From an uncultured Campylobacterales bacterium (GTDB lineage Bacteria; Campylobacterota; Campylobacteria; Campylobacterales; Arcobacteraceae), in contig CANNFB010000002.1 of NCBI GenBank assembly GCA_947503785.1, positions 1 through 64,000 of the forward strand: a stretch of 64,000 nucleotides of DNA, given 5' to 3'. Within the stretch, counting starts at the first letter, position 1, and every line of letters begins with the position of its first letter. This document shows positions 52,319-63,315 of the stretch, piece after piece. The notes under the pieces are model-generated. The model saw only the letters and a list, made by a program, of their open reading frames with translations, ran no database searches and had not been told where the DNA came from. A program made the translations under genes and the position numbers.

Positions 52319-52327
52319 TACCTTCTT
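52305..52327. terminator. Hairpin at the accA stop
   Basis: Nine-pair stem AAGAAGGTA / TACCTTCTT around five bases overlaps the accA stop and lies before the convergent HIT gene. It lacks a good T-run. Confidence 0.4.
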
Positions 52328-52337
52328 AAAAGATTTA

Positions 52338-52667
52338 CTATCTAACTAATCGTCCTACTGGCTCTCCACCTAATAAATGAAAATGTAAATGATGAACTTC
52401 TTGTCCTCCATCATCTCCAATATTTGTAATTAATCTATAACCACTTTTTCTAATTTCTAATTTTGAAGCAACTTTATGAATAAAATCTGTCATATTTGCC
52501 ATTATTTTAGGTGGTATTACATCAAATGAATCATAATGTTCTTTTGGAATAATTAAAACATGAATTTTTCTAGAAGGATTTATATCATTAAATGCTAAAA
52601 AATTCTCATCTTCTAATACAGTTTGATTTGGTATTTCACCCTTTACAATTTTACAAAATATACACAT
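52338..52667 (-). CDS. HIT family protein, HinT-like purine nucleotide phosphoramidase
   Basis: A protein of 109 residues of the histidine-triad superfamily. It begins CIFCKIVKGEIPNQTVLED as in HINT-branch proteins, and the triad is HHLHFHLLGG near the C-terminus. Such enzymes hydrolyse AMP-lysine or other adenylated substrates. Single gene on the minus strand between accA and pheS. Confidence 0.93.
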   Translation of the reverse strand: MCIFCKIVKGEIPNQTVLEDENFLAFNDINPSRKIHVLIIPKEHYDSFDVIPPKIMANMTDFIHKVASKLEIRKSGYRLITNIGDDGGQEVHHLHFHLLGGEPVGRLVR

Positions 52668-52726
52668 TGTTTTTCCTTGAATTTGAATCGTAAATAATTA
52701 TAACCAAACTCTAATAAATCTTTAAG

Positions 52727-52732
52727 TATAAT
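52727..52732 (+). promoter_or_regulatory. Predicted -10 box for pheST
   Basis: TTTAAGTATAATCGC, 67 bases before pheS, in the 131-base gap after the HIT gene. GGAGATGTAA precedes the start. I see no T-box or leader peptide rich in phenylalanine. Confidence 0.5.
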
Positions 52733-52798
52733 CGCAAGAATATAGATATATAAGAATTAGAATAATTATATTTTATTCTTAAAAAACAGGAGATGTAA

Positions 52799-53791
52799 GT
52801 GACAGAGTTGATTGAAAATATAAATAACGCAGCCTCTCTAGAAGAGTTAGAAAACCTTAGAATTGATACATTAGGTAAAAAAGGTATTTTAACTTTAGAG
52901 TTTGCAAAAATGAAAACTATTCCAAATGAAGAAAAGAAAGCATTTGCACAAAATTTAAACGAACAAAAAGTTACAGTTACAAATGCAATTGAATCTAGAA
53001 AAGTAATTTTAGAAAAAATTGCATTAAACAAAAAACTAGAAAATGAAAAGATTGATGTTACAAGATTTAACAATACTCTATCTTGTGGAGCTACGCATCC
53101 AGTTGTTGAAACAATGGATAGAATTGTAACTTATTTTCAAAATTTAAATTTTGCTGTTGAAGAGGGTCCTTTAGTTGAAGATGATTTTCATAACTTTGAA
53201 GCATTAAACTTGCCAAAGTATCACCCTGCACGTGATATGCAAGATACTTTTTACAATAAAGATTACACACTTTTAAGAACACATACATCTCCTGTTCAAA
53301 TTAGAACAATGTTAAAACAAGATACTCCTATTAGAATGATAGCACCAGGAACTGTATTTAGACGTGATTTTGATATCACTCATACACCAATGTTTCATCA
53401 AATTGAAGCTTTAGTTGTAGATGAAGCAGATAAAATTTCATTTGCAAATTTAAAGCATGTATTAGTTGAATTTTTACATCATATGTTTGGTGATGTAGAA
53501 GTTAGATTTAGACCATCATTTTTCCCATTCACAGAACCTTCAGCAGAAGTAGATATTTCATGTGTATTTTGTAAAGGTGAAGGATGTAGAGTTTGTTCAC
53601 ATACAGGATGGCTTGAAGTATTAGGCTGTGGTGTTGTTGACCAAAATGTATTTAAAGCAGTTGGTTATGAAAATAAATCTGGTTATGCATTTGGATTAGG
53701 TGTTGAACGATTTGCAATGCTTATTCATAATATTGGAGATTTAAGATCACTATTTGAAAGTGATACAAGACTATTAGGACAATTTAGATGA
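52799..53791 (+). CDS. pheS: Phenylalanyl-tRNA synthetase alpha subunit
   Basis: Catalytic subunit of a heterotetramer that charges tRNA-Phe; class II synthetase, 330 residues. The N-terminal coiled coil is at about 1-85. The core has motif 2 [26 protein letters not shown] and motif 3 [18 protein letters not shown]. Motif 2 is written in two halves in homologues; FRRDFDITH is the key part. [13 protein letters not shown] insert with four cysteines (near 258-270) may bind zinc. The start is GTG after GGAGATGTAA. Overlaps pheT by four bases. Confidence 0.95.
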   Translation: MTELIENINNAASLEELENLRIDTLGKKGILTLEFAKMKTIPNEEKKAFAQNLNEQKVTVTNAIESRKVILEKIALNKKLENEKIDVTRFNNTLSCGATHPVVETMDRIVTYFQNLNFAVEEGPLVEDDFHNFEALNLPKYHPARDMQDTFYNKDYTLLRTHTSPVQIRTMLKQDTPIRMIAPGTVFRRDFDITHTPMFHQIEALVVDEADKISFANLKHVLVEFLHHMFGDVEVRFRPSFFPFTEPSAEVDISCVFCKGEGCRVCSHTGWLEVLGCGVVDQNVFKAVGYENKSGYAFGLGVERFAMLIHNIGDLRSLFESDTRLLGQFR

Positions 53792-56106
53792 TTATTACAA
53801 GAACTTGGATAGAAGAATTTATTGATATAAGTGAAATATCAACTGATGATATTTGTAAAACACTAAACTCTATTGGCTTAGAAGTAGATAGTTTAGAACA
53901 AGTTTCAATTGCACCTAAAGTTGTAGTAGGAAAAGTTTTAGAAAAAGTTAAACATCCTGATGCCGATAAATTAAACATTTGTCAAGTTGATGTGGGAAGT
54001 GAAATCGTACAAATTGTTTGTGGAGCAAAAAATGTTGATGCAGGACAATTTGTACCAGTTGCAACTGTTGGATGTCAATTATCTACTGATTTTAAAATTA
54101 AAAAAGCAAAATTAAGAGGTGTTGAATCAAACGGAATGATTTGTTCTTCAACTGAAATAGGCCTTGCAAAATTAAATGATGGTATTTTAGAACTTGATGA
54201 TTCAATTGGTGAGTTAGTTATAGGGAAAGAGTTATCTGAGTACAAACTTTTAAATGATGATATTATAGAAATTGAATTAACTGCAAATAGAGGTGACTGC
54301 TTAAGTATAAATGGAGTTGCTAGAGAACTTAGTGCCTATTATAATATTTCACTAAATACCTTTGAGAAAAAAGTTATTCATGCTGATTTAGGAATTGGCC
54401 AAATTCTTAATGTACAAGCTAGTGATATTGATTCTTCTTTAATTTTTAAAGCTGTTGACTTAAAAGATTTTAAATTAGATATTATGACAAAATTAAGAAC
54501 TGCACTTATTGGAAAGTATGAAGAAAATAATGATATTAAAAATACATTAACTTACGCAACTCATTGTACTGGTGTTCTTTTAAATGCATACGAAAAAAAT
54601 AAAGCAAAAGATGAAAATAATCTAAGTTTACTTGAGATTAAAAAAGATGAGAATGGCTTTGATACTGTTTATGGAAAAGAAGAGTTAAGTACTATTTGTG
54701 TAGATCATAAAAAAATAGATAACTCTGACACAACATTTATTATAGAAGCCTCTTATTTAAATCCAGAAAAACTTTCTATGCAAGTGTTTGAAACAAAAAT
54801 TTCAACAGGGGAAGTTTACTATAAATCTTCAAGAGGTTCTGAACCTGATATTTCTTATGGAATTGATTATTTAACTACATTTTTATCATCACTTGGGGCA
54901 AGAGTTTATAAAGGGAGAAAATCTTTTATAGAAGATAGCCAAAAAGCAACTCTTGATGTTGCAATTGCAAAAGTAAATGCAATTATTGGACAAGATATTC
55001 CTGAATTAGAAGTTGAAAGAATTTTAAGTTCATTAGGATTTGAAGTAAAAGATACATTAAATCACATTTTAAATGTAAAAATTCCATTCTTTAGACATGA
55101 TATTAAAAATATTGCTGATGTAACTGAAGAGATTGTAAGAATTATTGGTATTGATAATATTCAAGCAAAACCTATGGCAATTGATGAAGTAAATAGAATA
55201 AATCATACAACTTATGATTTAATCAAAAAGAATAAATTAAGAGCAAAAGCTTGCGAAAATGGCTTTAATGAAACATTAACATATGTTTTTGCCTCTAGAG
55301 AAAGTTTAGAAAAATATTCATTTCCTGTAGTAAAAGAAGAGTTAGAAATCTTAAATCCAATTGTAAAAGAGTTAAATACTTATAGAACCACTATAGTTTT
55401 AAATCTAATAGAAGCATGTGCCAGTAACTATAAAATTGGTGCAAAATCAACATCATTTTTTGAAATTGGAACAATTTTTGATGAAAATAGAAATGAATCA
55501 AGAAAAATATCTTTTGTTCAAACAGGTGCAAGTGAGCTTGAAGATGTATCAAATTCTGGAAAACCTGAAAATGTAGACTTATTTAAGTTTGCAAAAAAGA
55601 TTTTAAATACTATTGGTAAGTTTGATTTAGAACCAATGACAAATATTAGCAATGATTTTATTCATCCATATCAAAATGCAAATGTAATTGTTGATGGAAG
55701 AACAATTGGATATATATCAAAAGTACATCCAAGTGTATGCGAAGATTATGATTTATCTGATACATTTATTGCTGAAATCGATTTTGAAGCAATTAAAAAT
55801 GAATTAGTTATAACAAGATCTTATTCAAAATTTCAAGCATCAAAAAAAGATTTAAGTATTATTACACCGAAAACTTTGGCATATAAAGAAATTAAAAATG
55901 TAATTAACTCTTTAGATGATGTAAATATTAAACAATATAATTTAATCGATGTATATAGTGATGAAAGCTTAGGCGAAAGTGAAAGTCTTACAATTAGATT
56001 TGTTTTACAAAATGATGAAAAAACAATGGAAGAAGAAGATATTACAGCTTCAATGAATAATATATTGCAAGCTTTAGAATCAAAATTATCTATTGGATTA
56101 AGATAA
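53788..56106 (+). CDS. pheT: Phenylalanyl-tRNA synthetase beta subunit
   Basis: Non-catalytic and editing subunit, 772 residues. Domains: N-terminal tRNA-binding domain (about 40-150) with [18 protein letters not shown] and [17 protein letters not shown]; the B3/B4 editing domain (about 200-370); the B5 domain (about 385-460) with [18 protein letters not shown]; a class II-like core with [20 protein letters not shown]; and a C-terminal ferredoxin-like anticodon-binding domain (about 680-772, [16 protein letters not shown]). Coupled to pheS by an ATGA-type overlap. Confidence 0.95.
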   Translation: MIITRTWIEEFIDISEISTDDICKTLNSIGLEVDSLEQVSIAPKVVVGKVLEKVKHPDADKLNICQVDVGSEIVQIVCGAKNVDAGQFVPVATVGCQLSTDFKIKKAKLRGVESNGMICSSTEIGLAKLNDGILELDDSIGELVIGKELSEYKLLNDDIIEIELTANRGDCLSINGVARELSAYYNISLNTFEKKVIHADLGIGQILNVQASDIDSSLIFKAVDLKDFKLDIMTKLRTALIGKYEENNDIKNTLTYATHCTGVLLNAYEKNKAKDENNLSLLEIKKDENGFDTVYGKEELSTICVDHKKIDNSDTTFIIEASYLNPEKLSMQVFETKISTGEVYYKSSRGSEPDISYGIDYLTTFLSSLGARVYKGRKSFIEDSQKATLDVAIAKVNAIIGQDIPELEVERILSSLGFEVKDTLNHILNVKIPFFRHDIKNIADVTEEIVRIIGIDNIQAKPMAIDEVNRINHTTYDLIKKNKLRAKACENGFNETLTYVFASRESLEKYSFPVVKEELEILNPIVKELNTYRTTIVLNLIEACASNYKIGAKSTSFFEIGTIFDENRNESRKISFVQTGASELEDVSNSGKPENVDLFKFAKKILNTIGKFDLEPMTNISNDFIHPYQNANVIVDGRTIGYISKVHPSVCEDYDLSDTFIAEIDFEAIKNELVITRSYSKFQASKKDLSIITPKTLAYKEIKNVINSLDDVNIKQYNLIDVYSDESLGESESLTIRFVLQNDEKTMEEEDITASMNNILQALESKLSIGLR

Positions 56107-56136
56107 GAAATTAATAAGTATTTAAAGGATAAAAAA

Positions 56137-57414
56137 GTGGAAAAATTTAGTATAAAGAAATTAGACAAGGCATTTAATATTGAGATAGATTCAATAGCAA
56201 GTGATAAATCAATATCTCATAGATGTGCAATGTTTTCACTTTTTTCTGATAAAACATCTTATATAAAAAACTATTTAACAGCCGAAGATACACTAAATAC
56301 TTTAAGTATCGTTGAACAACTAGGCGCAACAATTAAAAGAGATGGTGCAAGTGTTGAAATTACTCCTACAGCTAAATTAACTGAGCCAAAAGATATTTTA
56401 GATTGTGGAAACTCAGGAACGGCAATGAGACTCTTTTGTGGTCTACTAGCTTCTGTTGATGGAGCATTTACCTTAGTTGGTGATAAGTACTTAATGAATA
56501 GACCAATGAATAGAGTTGCAAAACCTTTAAGAAGTATTGGTGCTTCAATTGATGGAAGAGAATATGGAAATAAAGCTCCTTTATTTATAAGAGGAGTAAA
56601 AGAACTAAAACCTTTTACTTACCATTCACCAGTAGATTCAGCACAAGTAAAATCAGCAATGATACTTGCAGCTTTAAGAGCAACTGGAATTTCAAAATAT
56701 AAAGAAAATGAGCTAACAAGAGATCATACTGAACGAATGTTAAAAGGAATGGGTGCGAACCTTTCAACAGATTCAAATGGTTTTATAAATATTCATCCAC
56801 TCCAAGGAATGTTAAAACCACTAAACATTACAGTTCCAACAGATCCTTCATCTGCTTTCTTTTTTGCATTAGCAGCAGCTATTACGAAAGATGCAAGAGT
56901 ATTAATTAAAAATGTAACTTTAAATCCTACTAGAATTGGTGCATATCATGTATTAAAAAGAATGGGAGTTACTGTTAATTTTATTGAAAAAGAGAATGTT
57001 TATGAACCAATAGGTGATATAGAAGTTATACACAATGAATTAAATGCAGTTAATGTAGATGAAAATATTTCATGGTTAATAGATGAACTTCCAGCATTAT
57101 CAATTGCAATGTCTTTGGCAAAAGGAACTTCAAAAGTATCAAATGCACAAGAATTAAGAGTTAAAGAGTCAGATAGAATTACAGCTGTTATTGATAATTT
57201 AAAACTTTGTGGTGTTGAATATAAAGAATTTGATGATGGCTATGAGATAACAGGTGGGGAAATTCAAAAGGCAACAATCAATTCATGTGGAGATCATAGA
57301 ATTGCAATGAGTTTTGCAATTGCTGGATTAAATAGTGACATGGAAATAGAAGATACTCAATGTATAGATACTTCTTTCCCAAACTTTAAAGAGATTTTAG
57401 ACTCTTTATATTAA
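56137..57414 (+). CDS. aroA: 3-phosphoshikimate 1-carboxyvinyltransferase
   Basis: EPSP synthase, sixth step of the shikimate pathway; 425 residues. Signatures: [48 protein letters not shown] and [10 protein letters not shown], then [14 protein letters not shown]. The N-terminal lysine and the pair of arginines for shikimate-phosphate are present. It starts at a GTG with AAAGGATAAAAAA before it. Sits 30 bases after pheT, which makes aromatic amino acid synthesis and Phe charging part of one transcript. Confidence 0.95.
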   Translation: MEKFSIKKLDKAFNIEIDSIASDKSISHRCAMFSLFSDKTSYIKNYLTAEDTLNTLSIVEQLGATIKRDGASVEITPTAKLTEPKDILDCGNSGTAMRLFCGLLASVDGAFTLVGDKYLMNRPMNRVAKPLRSIGASIDGREYGNKAPLFIRGVKELKPFTYHSPVDSAQVKSAMILAALRATGISKYKENELTRDHTERMLKGMGANLSTDSNGFINIHPLQGMLKPLNITVPTDPSSAFFFALAAAITKDARVLIKNVTLNPTRIGAYHVLKRMGVTVNFIEKENVYEPIGDIEVIHNELNAVNVDENISWLIDELPALSIAMSLAKGTSKVSNAQELRVKESDRITAVIDNLKLCGVEYKEFDDGYEITGGEIQKATINSCGDHRIAMSFAIAGLNSDMEIEDTQCIDTSFPNFKEILDSLY

Positions 57415-57422
57415 GGATAAAT

Positions 57423-58259
57423 ATGAAAGTTAAATTAGCTTCAAATTATGGATTTTGTTTTGGTGTTAAAAGAGCTATTAAAATAGCCGAATCTTATGAA
57501 AATGCCGCGACTATGGGTCCTTTAATTCATAATCAAGATGAAATAAATAGATTAAAAAATGATTATAATGTTGGTCTTTATAAAGAATTAAATGAGGTGA
57601 AAGATAATGATACAATCATTATTAGAACTCATGGTATTCCAAAAAATGATTTAAAAAATCTAAAAGCACAAAATGCAAAAGTAATAAATGCAACATGTCC
57701 ATTTGTTACAACGCCACAGCAAATAGTTAAAAAAATGTCAAAAGAAGAGTATTCAATTCTAATATTTGGTGATTCTGATCATCCTGAAGTTAAAGGAGTT
57801 CAATCTTATGGACATGATCAAGAAGATGTTCATATAGTATTAGAAGTATCCGATTTAGAAAAAGTGAACTTTAAATTTAGCAAAATAGCAACTATTGCAC
57901 AAACAACAAAAAAGAAAGAAAAATATCTTGAAATTGTAAATGCATTAATTTTAAAAAATAAAGAAGTTCGTGTCTTTAATACCATTTGTGATGCAACATT
58001 TGAGAATCAAGATGCAGCTAGAGAACTATCAGCTGAAGTTGATGTAATGGTGGTAATTGGTGGTAAAAACTCATCTAATACAAAACAGCTTCATTCTATT
58101 TGTAAAGAGAATTGTGAAGATTCATACCTAATAGAAAATGAAAATGATTTAGATCCTACGTGGTTTATAAATAAAAAATTATGTGGTATAACCGCTGGTG
58201 CATCGACTCCTGATTGGATAATTCAACAAGTAGTAAACACTATAGAAAGTTATGATTAA
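57423..58259 (+). CDS. ispH: 4-hydroxy-3-methylbut-2-enyl diphosphate reductase
   Basis: Last step of the non-mevalonate isoprenoid pathway, yielding IPP and DMAPP; 278 residues with a [4Fe-4S] cluster. Cluster cysteines are in GFCFGVKRAI, NATCPFVTTPQQIV and NTICDATFENQ. RTHGIPK and AGASTPDWIIQQV are also conserved. It begins eight bases after aroA. It was once named lytB. Confidence 0.95.
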   Translation: MKVKLASNYGFCFGVKRAIKIAESYENAATMGPLIHNQDEINRLKNDYNVGLYKELNEVKDNDTIIIRTHGIPKNDLKNLKAQNAKVINATCPFVTTPQQIVKKMSKEEYSILIFGDSDHPEVKGVQSYGHDQEDVHIVLEVSDLEKVNFKFSKIATIAQTTKKKEKYLEIVNALILKNKEVRVFNTICDATFENQDAARELSAEVDVMVVIGGKNSSNTKQLHSICKENCEDSYLIENENDLDPTWFINKKLCGITAGASTPDWIIQQVVNTIESYD

Positions 58260-58280
58260 GTAAATTAAGTATTCTTTTTG

Positions 58281-58286
58281 TATAAT
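58281..58286 (+). promoter_or_regulatory. Predicted -10 box for rpsA
   Basis: TTTTTGTATAATCG, 39 bases before the rpsA ATG, in a 65-base gap. A strong match to the extended -10 form of the phylum. Confidence 0.56.
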
Positions 58287-58324
58287 CGTGCATTAAATAA
58301 AAACGGTTAATATGAAGGAATAAA

Positions 58325-59977
58325 ATGGGTATCGATGATATTGATTTAGGCGAAGATTTTGATTTTGAGCAAATGCTTAACGAGTCTTTCGAGAATGCTG
58401 AGAATAACTCTGTAGTTGATGGTATAATTGTTGAAATCTCTGGTGATAGAGTTTTAGTTGACGTTGGTCAAAAAGTTGAAGGTCAGATTTATATTTCTGA
58501 AATTACAATTAATGGTGAAGTTGCTTTTAAAGAGGGTGATACAATCCCTGTTATGTTAATGGGAAGTAGAGGGGAAAGACCTAATATTTCACATAAAAAA
58601 GTTCTTCAAAAAGTAAAATTTGATGCATTTGTTAAAAAACATGGTGAAGATGTTGAAAATGTAACAATTGAAGGTAAAATCATTTCTGTTAAGCAAAGAG
58701 GTGGATTTATTATTGAAGACGAAGAAGGTTGTGAATACTTCATGCCTATGGCTCAGTCTTACTTAAAAGCGATTGGTGCAGTTGGTAAAAAAGTTAAAGC
58801 AAAAGTTTTAAAAGTAAACGAAGCACAAAATTCAATTATTGTTTCTAGAAAGAAATTAATTGAAGAAGGTAAAGCAATTAAAGATTCTAGAGTTGCTGAT
58901 ATTTTAGAAAAAGCAGAACCTGTAAATGGTATTATTAAGAAAATTACTTCTTATGGTATGTTTGTAGATTTAGATGGAATTGATGGTTTAGTAAACTACA
59001 ATGAAATTTCTTATAAAGGTCCTGTAAATCCTGCAAATTATTACAATGAAGGTGACGAAGTTACTGTAGTTGTATTATCTTATGATAAAGCAAAACAACA
59101 CTTATCATTATCAATTAAAGCTGCACTTTCTAACCCTTGGGAAGAAATTAAAGACGAATTAGAAGTTGGTGATACAATTACAGTTACTATTTCTAACTTT
59201 GAATCTTATGGTGCATTTGTTGATTTAGGAAATGATATTGAAGGTTTATTACATATTTCTGAAATTTCATGGAATAAAAACGTTAAAAACCCAAAAGAAT
59301 TATTAACTTTAGGTGAAGAAGTTAACGTTGAAGTTATTGAACTTAATGTTGAAGCTAAAAGATTAAGAGTTTCTTTAAAGAACTTACAAGAAAAACCTTT
59401 CGCTAAATTCACTAAAGAGCATAAAGTTGGTGATGTAATCACTGGTAAAATTGCTACTTTAACTGATTTTGGTGCATTCGTTACTATTGGTGATGTTGAT
59501 GGTTTATTACATAATGAAGAATCTTCTTGGGAAACTAATGCTAAATGTAAAACATTATTCAAAAAAGGTGATGAAGTAGAAGTTAAAATTATCAAAATTG
59601 ATAGAGAAAAAGAAAATATTTCATTATCAGTTAAAGAAATTGCTGACTCTCCTGCTAAAAGATTCCAAGACACTCATAAAATTGGTGATATCGTAAGTGG
59701 AATTGTTAAAGATGCAAAAGATTTCGGTGTTTTCATTAAATTAGAAGATAACCTTGATGGATTAATTAGAAATGAAGATGTTGAGCCTTTAATAATTGAA
59801 GAGATTAAAAGTGGTGATGAAATCGAAGCTGTTGTTGTAAATATTGATACTAAAAGAAATAGAGTTAGATTATCAGTTAAAAGATTAGAGCAACAACAAG
59901 AAAGAGAAGTTCTTAAATCAGTTAATGATACTTCATCTATGACTTTAGGTGATTTATTAAAAGACCAAATTAAGTAA
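58325..59977 (+). CDS. rpsA: 30S ribosomal protein S1
   Basis: Binds mRNA on the small subunit and helps translation start. It has 550 residues with six OB-fold S1 repeats, at about 28-95, 110-175, 195-262, 280-350, 365-435 and 452-520. The last four show the clear FGxFVxL-type core (for instance SYGAFVDLGNDIEGLLHISE, DFGAFVTIGDVDGLLHNEE). The N-terminus is acidic (DDIDLGEDFDFEQM). This gene and ispH are fused in some Gram-positive bacteria and adjacent here. GAAGGAATAAA precedes the ATG. Confidence 0.95.
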   Translation: MGIDDIDLGEDFDFEQMLNESFENAENNSVVDGIIVEISGDRVLVDVGQKVEGQIYISEITINGEVAFKEGDTIPVMLMGSRGERPNISHKKVLQKVKFDAFVKKHGEDVENVTIEGKIISVKQRGGFIIEDEEGCEYFMPMAQSYLKAIGAVGKKVKAKVLKVNEAQNSIIVSRKKLIEEGKAIKDSRVADILEKAEPVNGIIKKITSYGMFVDLDGIDGLVNYNEISYKGPVNPANYYNEGDEVTVVVLSYDKAKQHLSLSIKAALSNPWEEIKDELEVGDTITVTISNFESYGAFVDLGNDIEGLLHISEISWNKNVKNPKELLTLGEEVNVEVIELNVEAKRLRVSLKNLQEKPFAKFTKEHKVGDVITGKIATLTDFGAFVTIGDVDGLLHNEESSWETNAKCKTLFKKGDEVEVKIIKIDREKENISLSVKEIADSPAKRFQDTHKIGDIVSGIVKDAKDFGVFIKLEDNLDGLIRNEDVEPLIIEEIKSGDEIEAVVVNIDTKRNRVRLSVKRLEQQQEREVLKSVNDTSSMTLGDLLKDQIK

Positions 59978-59994
59978 ATTAGGATTAATTGAAC

Positions 59995-61578
59995 ATGAGT
60001 AAACACACAATCGTAGTTTGTGACCATATACATGAAGATGGATTAAATATTCTTCAAAATACTGAAGATATAAACTATGTATATGCAGCAGATATTGATA
60101 AAACTGAACTTTTAAATGTAATTAAAGATGCAGATGTAGCAATTACTAGATCATCAACTGATGTTGATGAAAAGTTTTTAAACGCAGCTGTAAATCTTAA
60201 AGCTATTATTAGAGCTGGTGTTGGTTATGATAATGTAGATATGGAAGGTTGTAGCAAAAGAGGAATCATTGCTATGAACGTTCCAACTGCAAATACGATA
60301 GCAGCTGTTGAATTAACAATGGCACATATGTTATCTTGTATGAGAAAATTCCCTTATGCTCATAACCAATTAAAACAAGATCGAATCTGGAAAAGAGAAG
60401 ATTGGTATGGAAATGAACTTTATGGAAAAAAACTAGGTGTTATCGGTTTTGGTAACATTGGACATAGAGTAGCATTAAGAGCTAAATCATTTGAAATGGA
60501 CGTAATAACATACGACCCATATATTCCTTCAACAAAAGCAACTGATTTAGGTATTAAACATACTAATAATTTTCAAGATATTTTAGATTGTGATATTATC
60601 ACTATTCACACTCCAAAAAATCAAGAAACTTTAGACATGATAGGTGAAGAAGAAATTGCAAAAATGAAAGATGGTGTGGTTTTAATTAACTGTGCTCGAG
60701 GTGGATTATATAATGAAGAAGCATTATTTAATAACCTTAAATCTGGGAAAATTGCGATGGGTGGAATTGATGTTTTTATCAAAGAACCTGCAATTGATCA
60801 TCCATTATTAGATTTACCAAATGTAACAGTAACTGCACACTTAGGTGCAAATACAAAAGAATCACAAAAGCAAATTGCTATTCAAGCTGCTGAAAATGCA
60901 ATTGAATCTGCACGTGGAATAGCTTACCCAAATGCCTTAAATTTACCAATTGATGAAAGTAAAATTCCAGCATTTGTAAAACCATATATTGAATTAACTC
61001 AAAAAATGGCATTTCTAAGTGCGCAAATTGATAAGTCTGCTATTAGATCTATTTCTGTTTGTGCACAAGGTGAAATTTCTGAGTATTTAGATTCATTAAA
61101 TACATTTGCAACTGTGGGAGCACTTACAGTTTCTTCAGGAGATGAAGTTAATTATGTTAACGCTAAATTCTGGGCTGAAGAAAAAGGTATTACTATTGAT
61201 ACATGTGAATTAACTAACAATAGTGGATACAGCAATAAAGTTACAGTAAAAATTACAACTGAAAAAGGTGTAAATACAATTTCTGGAACTGTATTTGATG
61301 AGAATGTTCAAAGAATAGTAGAAATCAATAACTTTGTATTTGATATTGAACCTAAGGGTAAAATGATTATTATGAGAAACAATGACATCCCTGGTGTTAT
61401 TGGAGAAGTTGGAAAACTTTTAGGTGATGATAATATTAATATTGCAGACTTTAGACTTTCACGTGGTAAAGATGGCGCTTTAGCTGTTATTCTTGTTGAT
61501 GAAAAAATCTGTAGTAATACAGTAAAAAGATTAGAAAATTTAGAAGCGGCAAGAGCTGTTGCTTATGCAGAAATTTAA
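59995..61578 (+). CDS. serA: D-3-phosphoglycerate dehydrogenase
   Basis: First step of serine synthesis, NAD+-linked; about 528 residues, the long type with an extra domain before the regulatory domain. The cofactor motif is LGVIGFGNIGHRVALRA, then LINCARGGLYNEEAL (catalytic arginine), KEPAIDHPLLDLPNVTVTAHLG (catalytic histidine, region about 255-285), and a C-terminal ACT domain with MRNNDIPGVIGEVGKLL. I list the ATG at 59995; a TTG six bases before it lies nearer to the AGGA site at 59981, so both are possible. It follows rpsA by 17 bases. Confidence 0.93.
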   Translation: MSKHTIVVCDHIHEDGLNILQNTEDINYVYAADIDKTELLNVIKDADVAITRSSTDVDEKFLNAAVNLKAIIRAGVGYDNVDMEGCSKRGIIAMNVPTANTIAAVELTMAHMLSCMRKFPYAHNQLKQDRIWKREDWYGNELYGKKLGVIGFGNIGHRVALRAKSFEMDVITYDPYIPSTKATDLGIKHTNNFQDILDCDIITIHTPKNQETLDMIGEEEIAKMKDGVVLINCARGGLYNEEALFNNLKSGKIAMGGIDVFIKEPAIDHPLLDLPNVTVTAHLGANTKESQKQIAIQAAENAIESARGIAYPNALNLPIDESKIPAFVKPYIELTQKMAFLSAQIDKSAIRSISVCAQGEISEYLDSLNTFATVGALTVSSGDEVNYVNAKFWAEEKGITIDTCELTNNSGYSNKVTVKITTEKGVNTISGTVFDENVQRIVEINNFVFDIEPKGKMIIMRNNDIPGVIGEVGKLLGDDNINIADFRLSRGKDGALAVILVDEKICSNTVKRLENLEAARAVAYAEI

Positions 61579-61587
61579 GGAGAACTT

Positions 61588-62148
61588 ATGGCTTTAGGAA
61601 TGAGTGATTTAAAAAAAGGTATGAAGATTGAAGTGGATGGCATTCCATATAGAATCACAGATTACGCACATGTTAAACCTGGTAAAGGTGCTGCATTTGT
61701 AAGATGTAAAATCAAAAACTTTTTAAATGCGAAAACTATTGAAAAAACATTTCATGCTGGTGATAAATTTGGAACTCCAGATTTAGAGCAAAAAGTTATG
61801 CAATTTTTATATGATGATGGTGAAATGTTACAATTCATGGATAGCAAAACTTATGATCAAATTGGTTTAACTTATGCACAAGTTGGTGATACTGAAAAAT
61901 GGATCATTGATGGAATGAATGTGGATATGATGTTCTTCAAAGGTGAAGCAATTACTGTTGAACCACCTGCTACTGTTGAGATGAAAATTGTAGAAACACC
62001 ACCAAACTTTAAAGGTGATTCACAAGGTGGAAGAAAACCTGCTACTTTAGAATGTGGTGCTGTAGTTCAAATTCCATTTCACTTAATTGAAGGTGACATT
62101 ATTAAATGTGATACTAAGACAGGTGAATACGTAGAGAAAGTTAAGTAA
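61588..62148 (+). CDS. efp: Elongation factor P
   Basis: Rescues ribosomes stalled at runs of proline; 186 residues in three beta-barrel domains. The modified-lysine loop is [14 protein letters not shown], with K33 at the tip, and the C-terminal signature is [20 protein letters not shown] earlier and [13 protein letters not shown] at the end. The AAGGAGAAC site lies before the ATG, nine bases after serA. The modifying enzymes EpmA and EpmB are not in the window. Confidence 0.96.
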   Translation: MALGMSDLKKGMKIEVDGIPYRITDYAHVKPGKGAAFVRCKIKNFLNAKTIEKTFHAGDKFGTPDLEQKVMQFLYDDGEMLQFMDSKTYDQIGLTYAQVGDTEKWIIDGMNVDMMFFKGEAITVEPPATVEMKIVETPPNFKGDSQGGRKPATLECGAVVQIPFHLIEGDIIKCDTKTGEYVEKVK

Positions 62149-62169
62149 TTAACTTCTCCTCATAATAGC

Positions 62170-62202
62170 AAAAACCTATATCATTTTGATATAGGTTTTT
62201 TT
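62170..62202. terminator. Bidirectional terminator between efp and ribD
   Basis: Fourteen-pair stem AAAAACCTATATCA / TGATATAGGTTTTT around a TTT loop, with T-runs on both strands, in the 58-base gap between convergent genes. Confidence 0.83.
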
Positions 62203-62206
62203 ATGT

Positions 62207-63217
62207 TTAATTTTTTCTCTTTAAAAAAACTATCTTTTCATTTCCTATATAATTTTCATGTATTATTTCAAAATCTAAATCAATTTCATTTAGAGCATTC
62301 AAACCTTTTTTAATCTTTGGATTGATTAATAAAATTATAAAATCAAGTTTCTCTTTTAAGATATCAAGTAACGTATAAGAACCTTCAACCATAATAAGTT
62401 TATAATCAAGTAATTTAAATAAATCAGCACTAATAATAACTTCTCTATTAGGTACATGAAAAAGTGGTATTTTATTATCAAAGATTTTATTTTTTGAATA
62501 AATCATAATATTTGGGGCTCGTCCAGCTATATATCTAGCATCTAAAGTTGGTCTATCAATTCTTACCGTATTCCCTCCAATTAACATTAAATCGCTTTTA
62601 TCTCTTAATGCATGAACATAAGCTTTTGCTCTATTTTCTGATATTTGTCCATCTATTGAACCATTTAATGTTTGTGCCATTTTGTAAAAGATAAAACTTC
62701 CACTATTCCATTTTATAAATGGATATAAAAGCTCATAAGCCTCTTTTTTCATGCAACCCATGTGAGTATCAATATTTACTTCTTGTAAGCTCTCATACCC
62801 ACCTGAAGCGACTTTATTTATATCTTCATGTGCAATAATTAGTTTCTTTGGCTTTATTACTTTTAATAAATTTGAGCAAGCTGGTGTTTTTCCTATATGA
62901 TTACAAGGTTCTAGTGTTACATAAACTTTACAGTCATTAAAAAAATTCTTGTGATTATTGATTAAATAATCATGTATTTCATTTGAAGTTTTTTTTGTTT
63001 TTAATAAGTCATTTGGATGATATTTTAAGTAAGCAACTTTGAGTGCATTTACTTCAGCATGTGGCATTCCAGCTTCTTTATGTGCTTCAATAGCTAATAT
63101 TTCGCTCTCACCTTTTACAACAACACAGCCAACTGCAGGATTTGGATAAGTTAAAAGTTGATATTTCCAAGCTTCATCAAGTGCTAGTTTCATAAAAAAT
63201 TCGTCATTTATTTTCAT
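62207..63217 (-). CDS. ribD: Riboflavin biosynthesis deaminase-reductase
   Basis: Bifunctional enzyme: deaminates the pyrimidine of the riboflavin precursor and then reduces its ribose. It has 336 residues. The deaminase half (1-150) has zinc ligands in MPHAEVNAL and EPCNHIGKTPACSNLL; the reductase half begins KWNSGSFIFYKMAQTLNGSIDG, with LIGGNTVRIDRPTLDAR as the substrate site. The spacer between the first and second zinc motif (about 55-95) is longer than in E. coli and rich in lysine and asparagine. It is convergent with efp. Confidence 0.92.
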   Translation of the reverse strand: MKINDEFFMKLALDEAWKYQLLTYPNPAVGCVVVKGESEILAIEAHKEAGMPHAEVNALKVAYLKYHPNDLLKTKKTSNEIHDYLINNHKNFFNDCKVYVTLEPCNHIGKTPACSNLLKVIKPKKLIIAHEDINKVASGGYESLQEVNIDTHMGCMKKEAYELLYPFIKWNSGSFIFYKMAQTLNGSIDGQISENRAKAYVHALRDKSDLMLIGGNTVRIDRPTLDARYIAGRAPNIMIYSKNKIFDNKIPLFHVPNREVIISADLFKLLDYKLIMVEGSYTLLDILKEKLDFIILLINPKIKKGLNALNEIDLDFEIIHENYIGNEKIVFLKRKN

Positions 63218-63286
63218 TAGTTAAATCTTTCGTAAATAATATGTATTTTTGAAGGTTAGTATATTTAAAGAGTAATTAATTAGGAG

Positions 63287-63315
63287 TTAAAAGATAATAG
63301 AGTTAGACTCTATTA
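63287..63315 (-). terminator. Terminator of rimP
   Basis: Perfect nine-pair stem TAATAGAGT / ACTCTATTA around a three-base loop overlaps the rimP stop; an ATCTTTTAA tract follows on the minus strand. The 95-base gap holds nothing else I can support. Confidence 0.62.

Noticed and set aside
52668-52798. Leader-peptide attenuator for pheST
   Set aside because: No short frame rich in phenylalanine and no terminator hairpin in the gap.
53784-53978. Minus-strand frames inside pheT, rpsA and other long genes
   Set aside because: They are shadows opposite strongly conserved coding sequence and have no ribosome-binding site.
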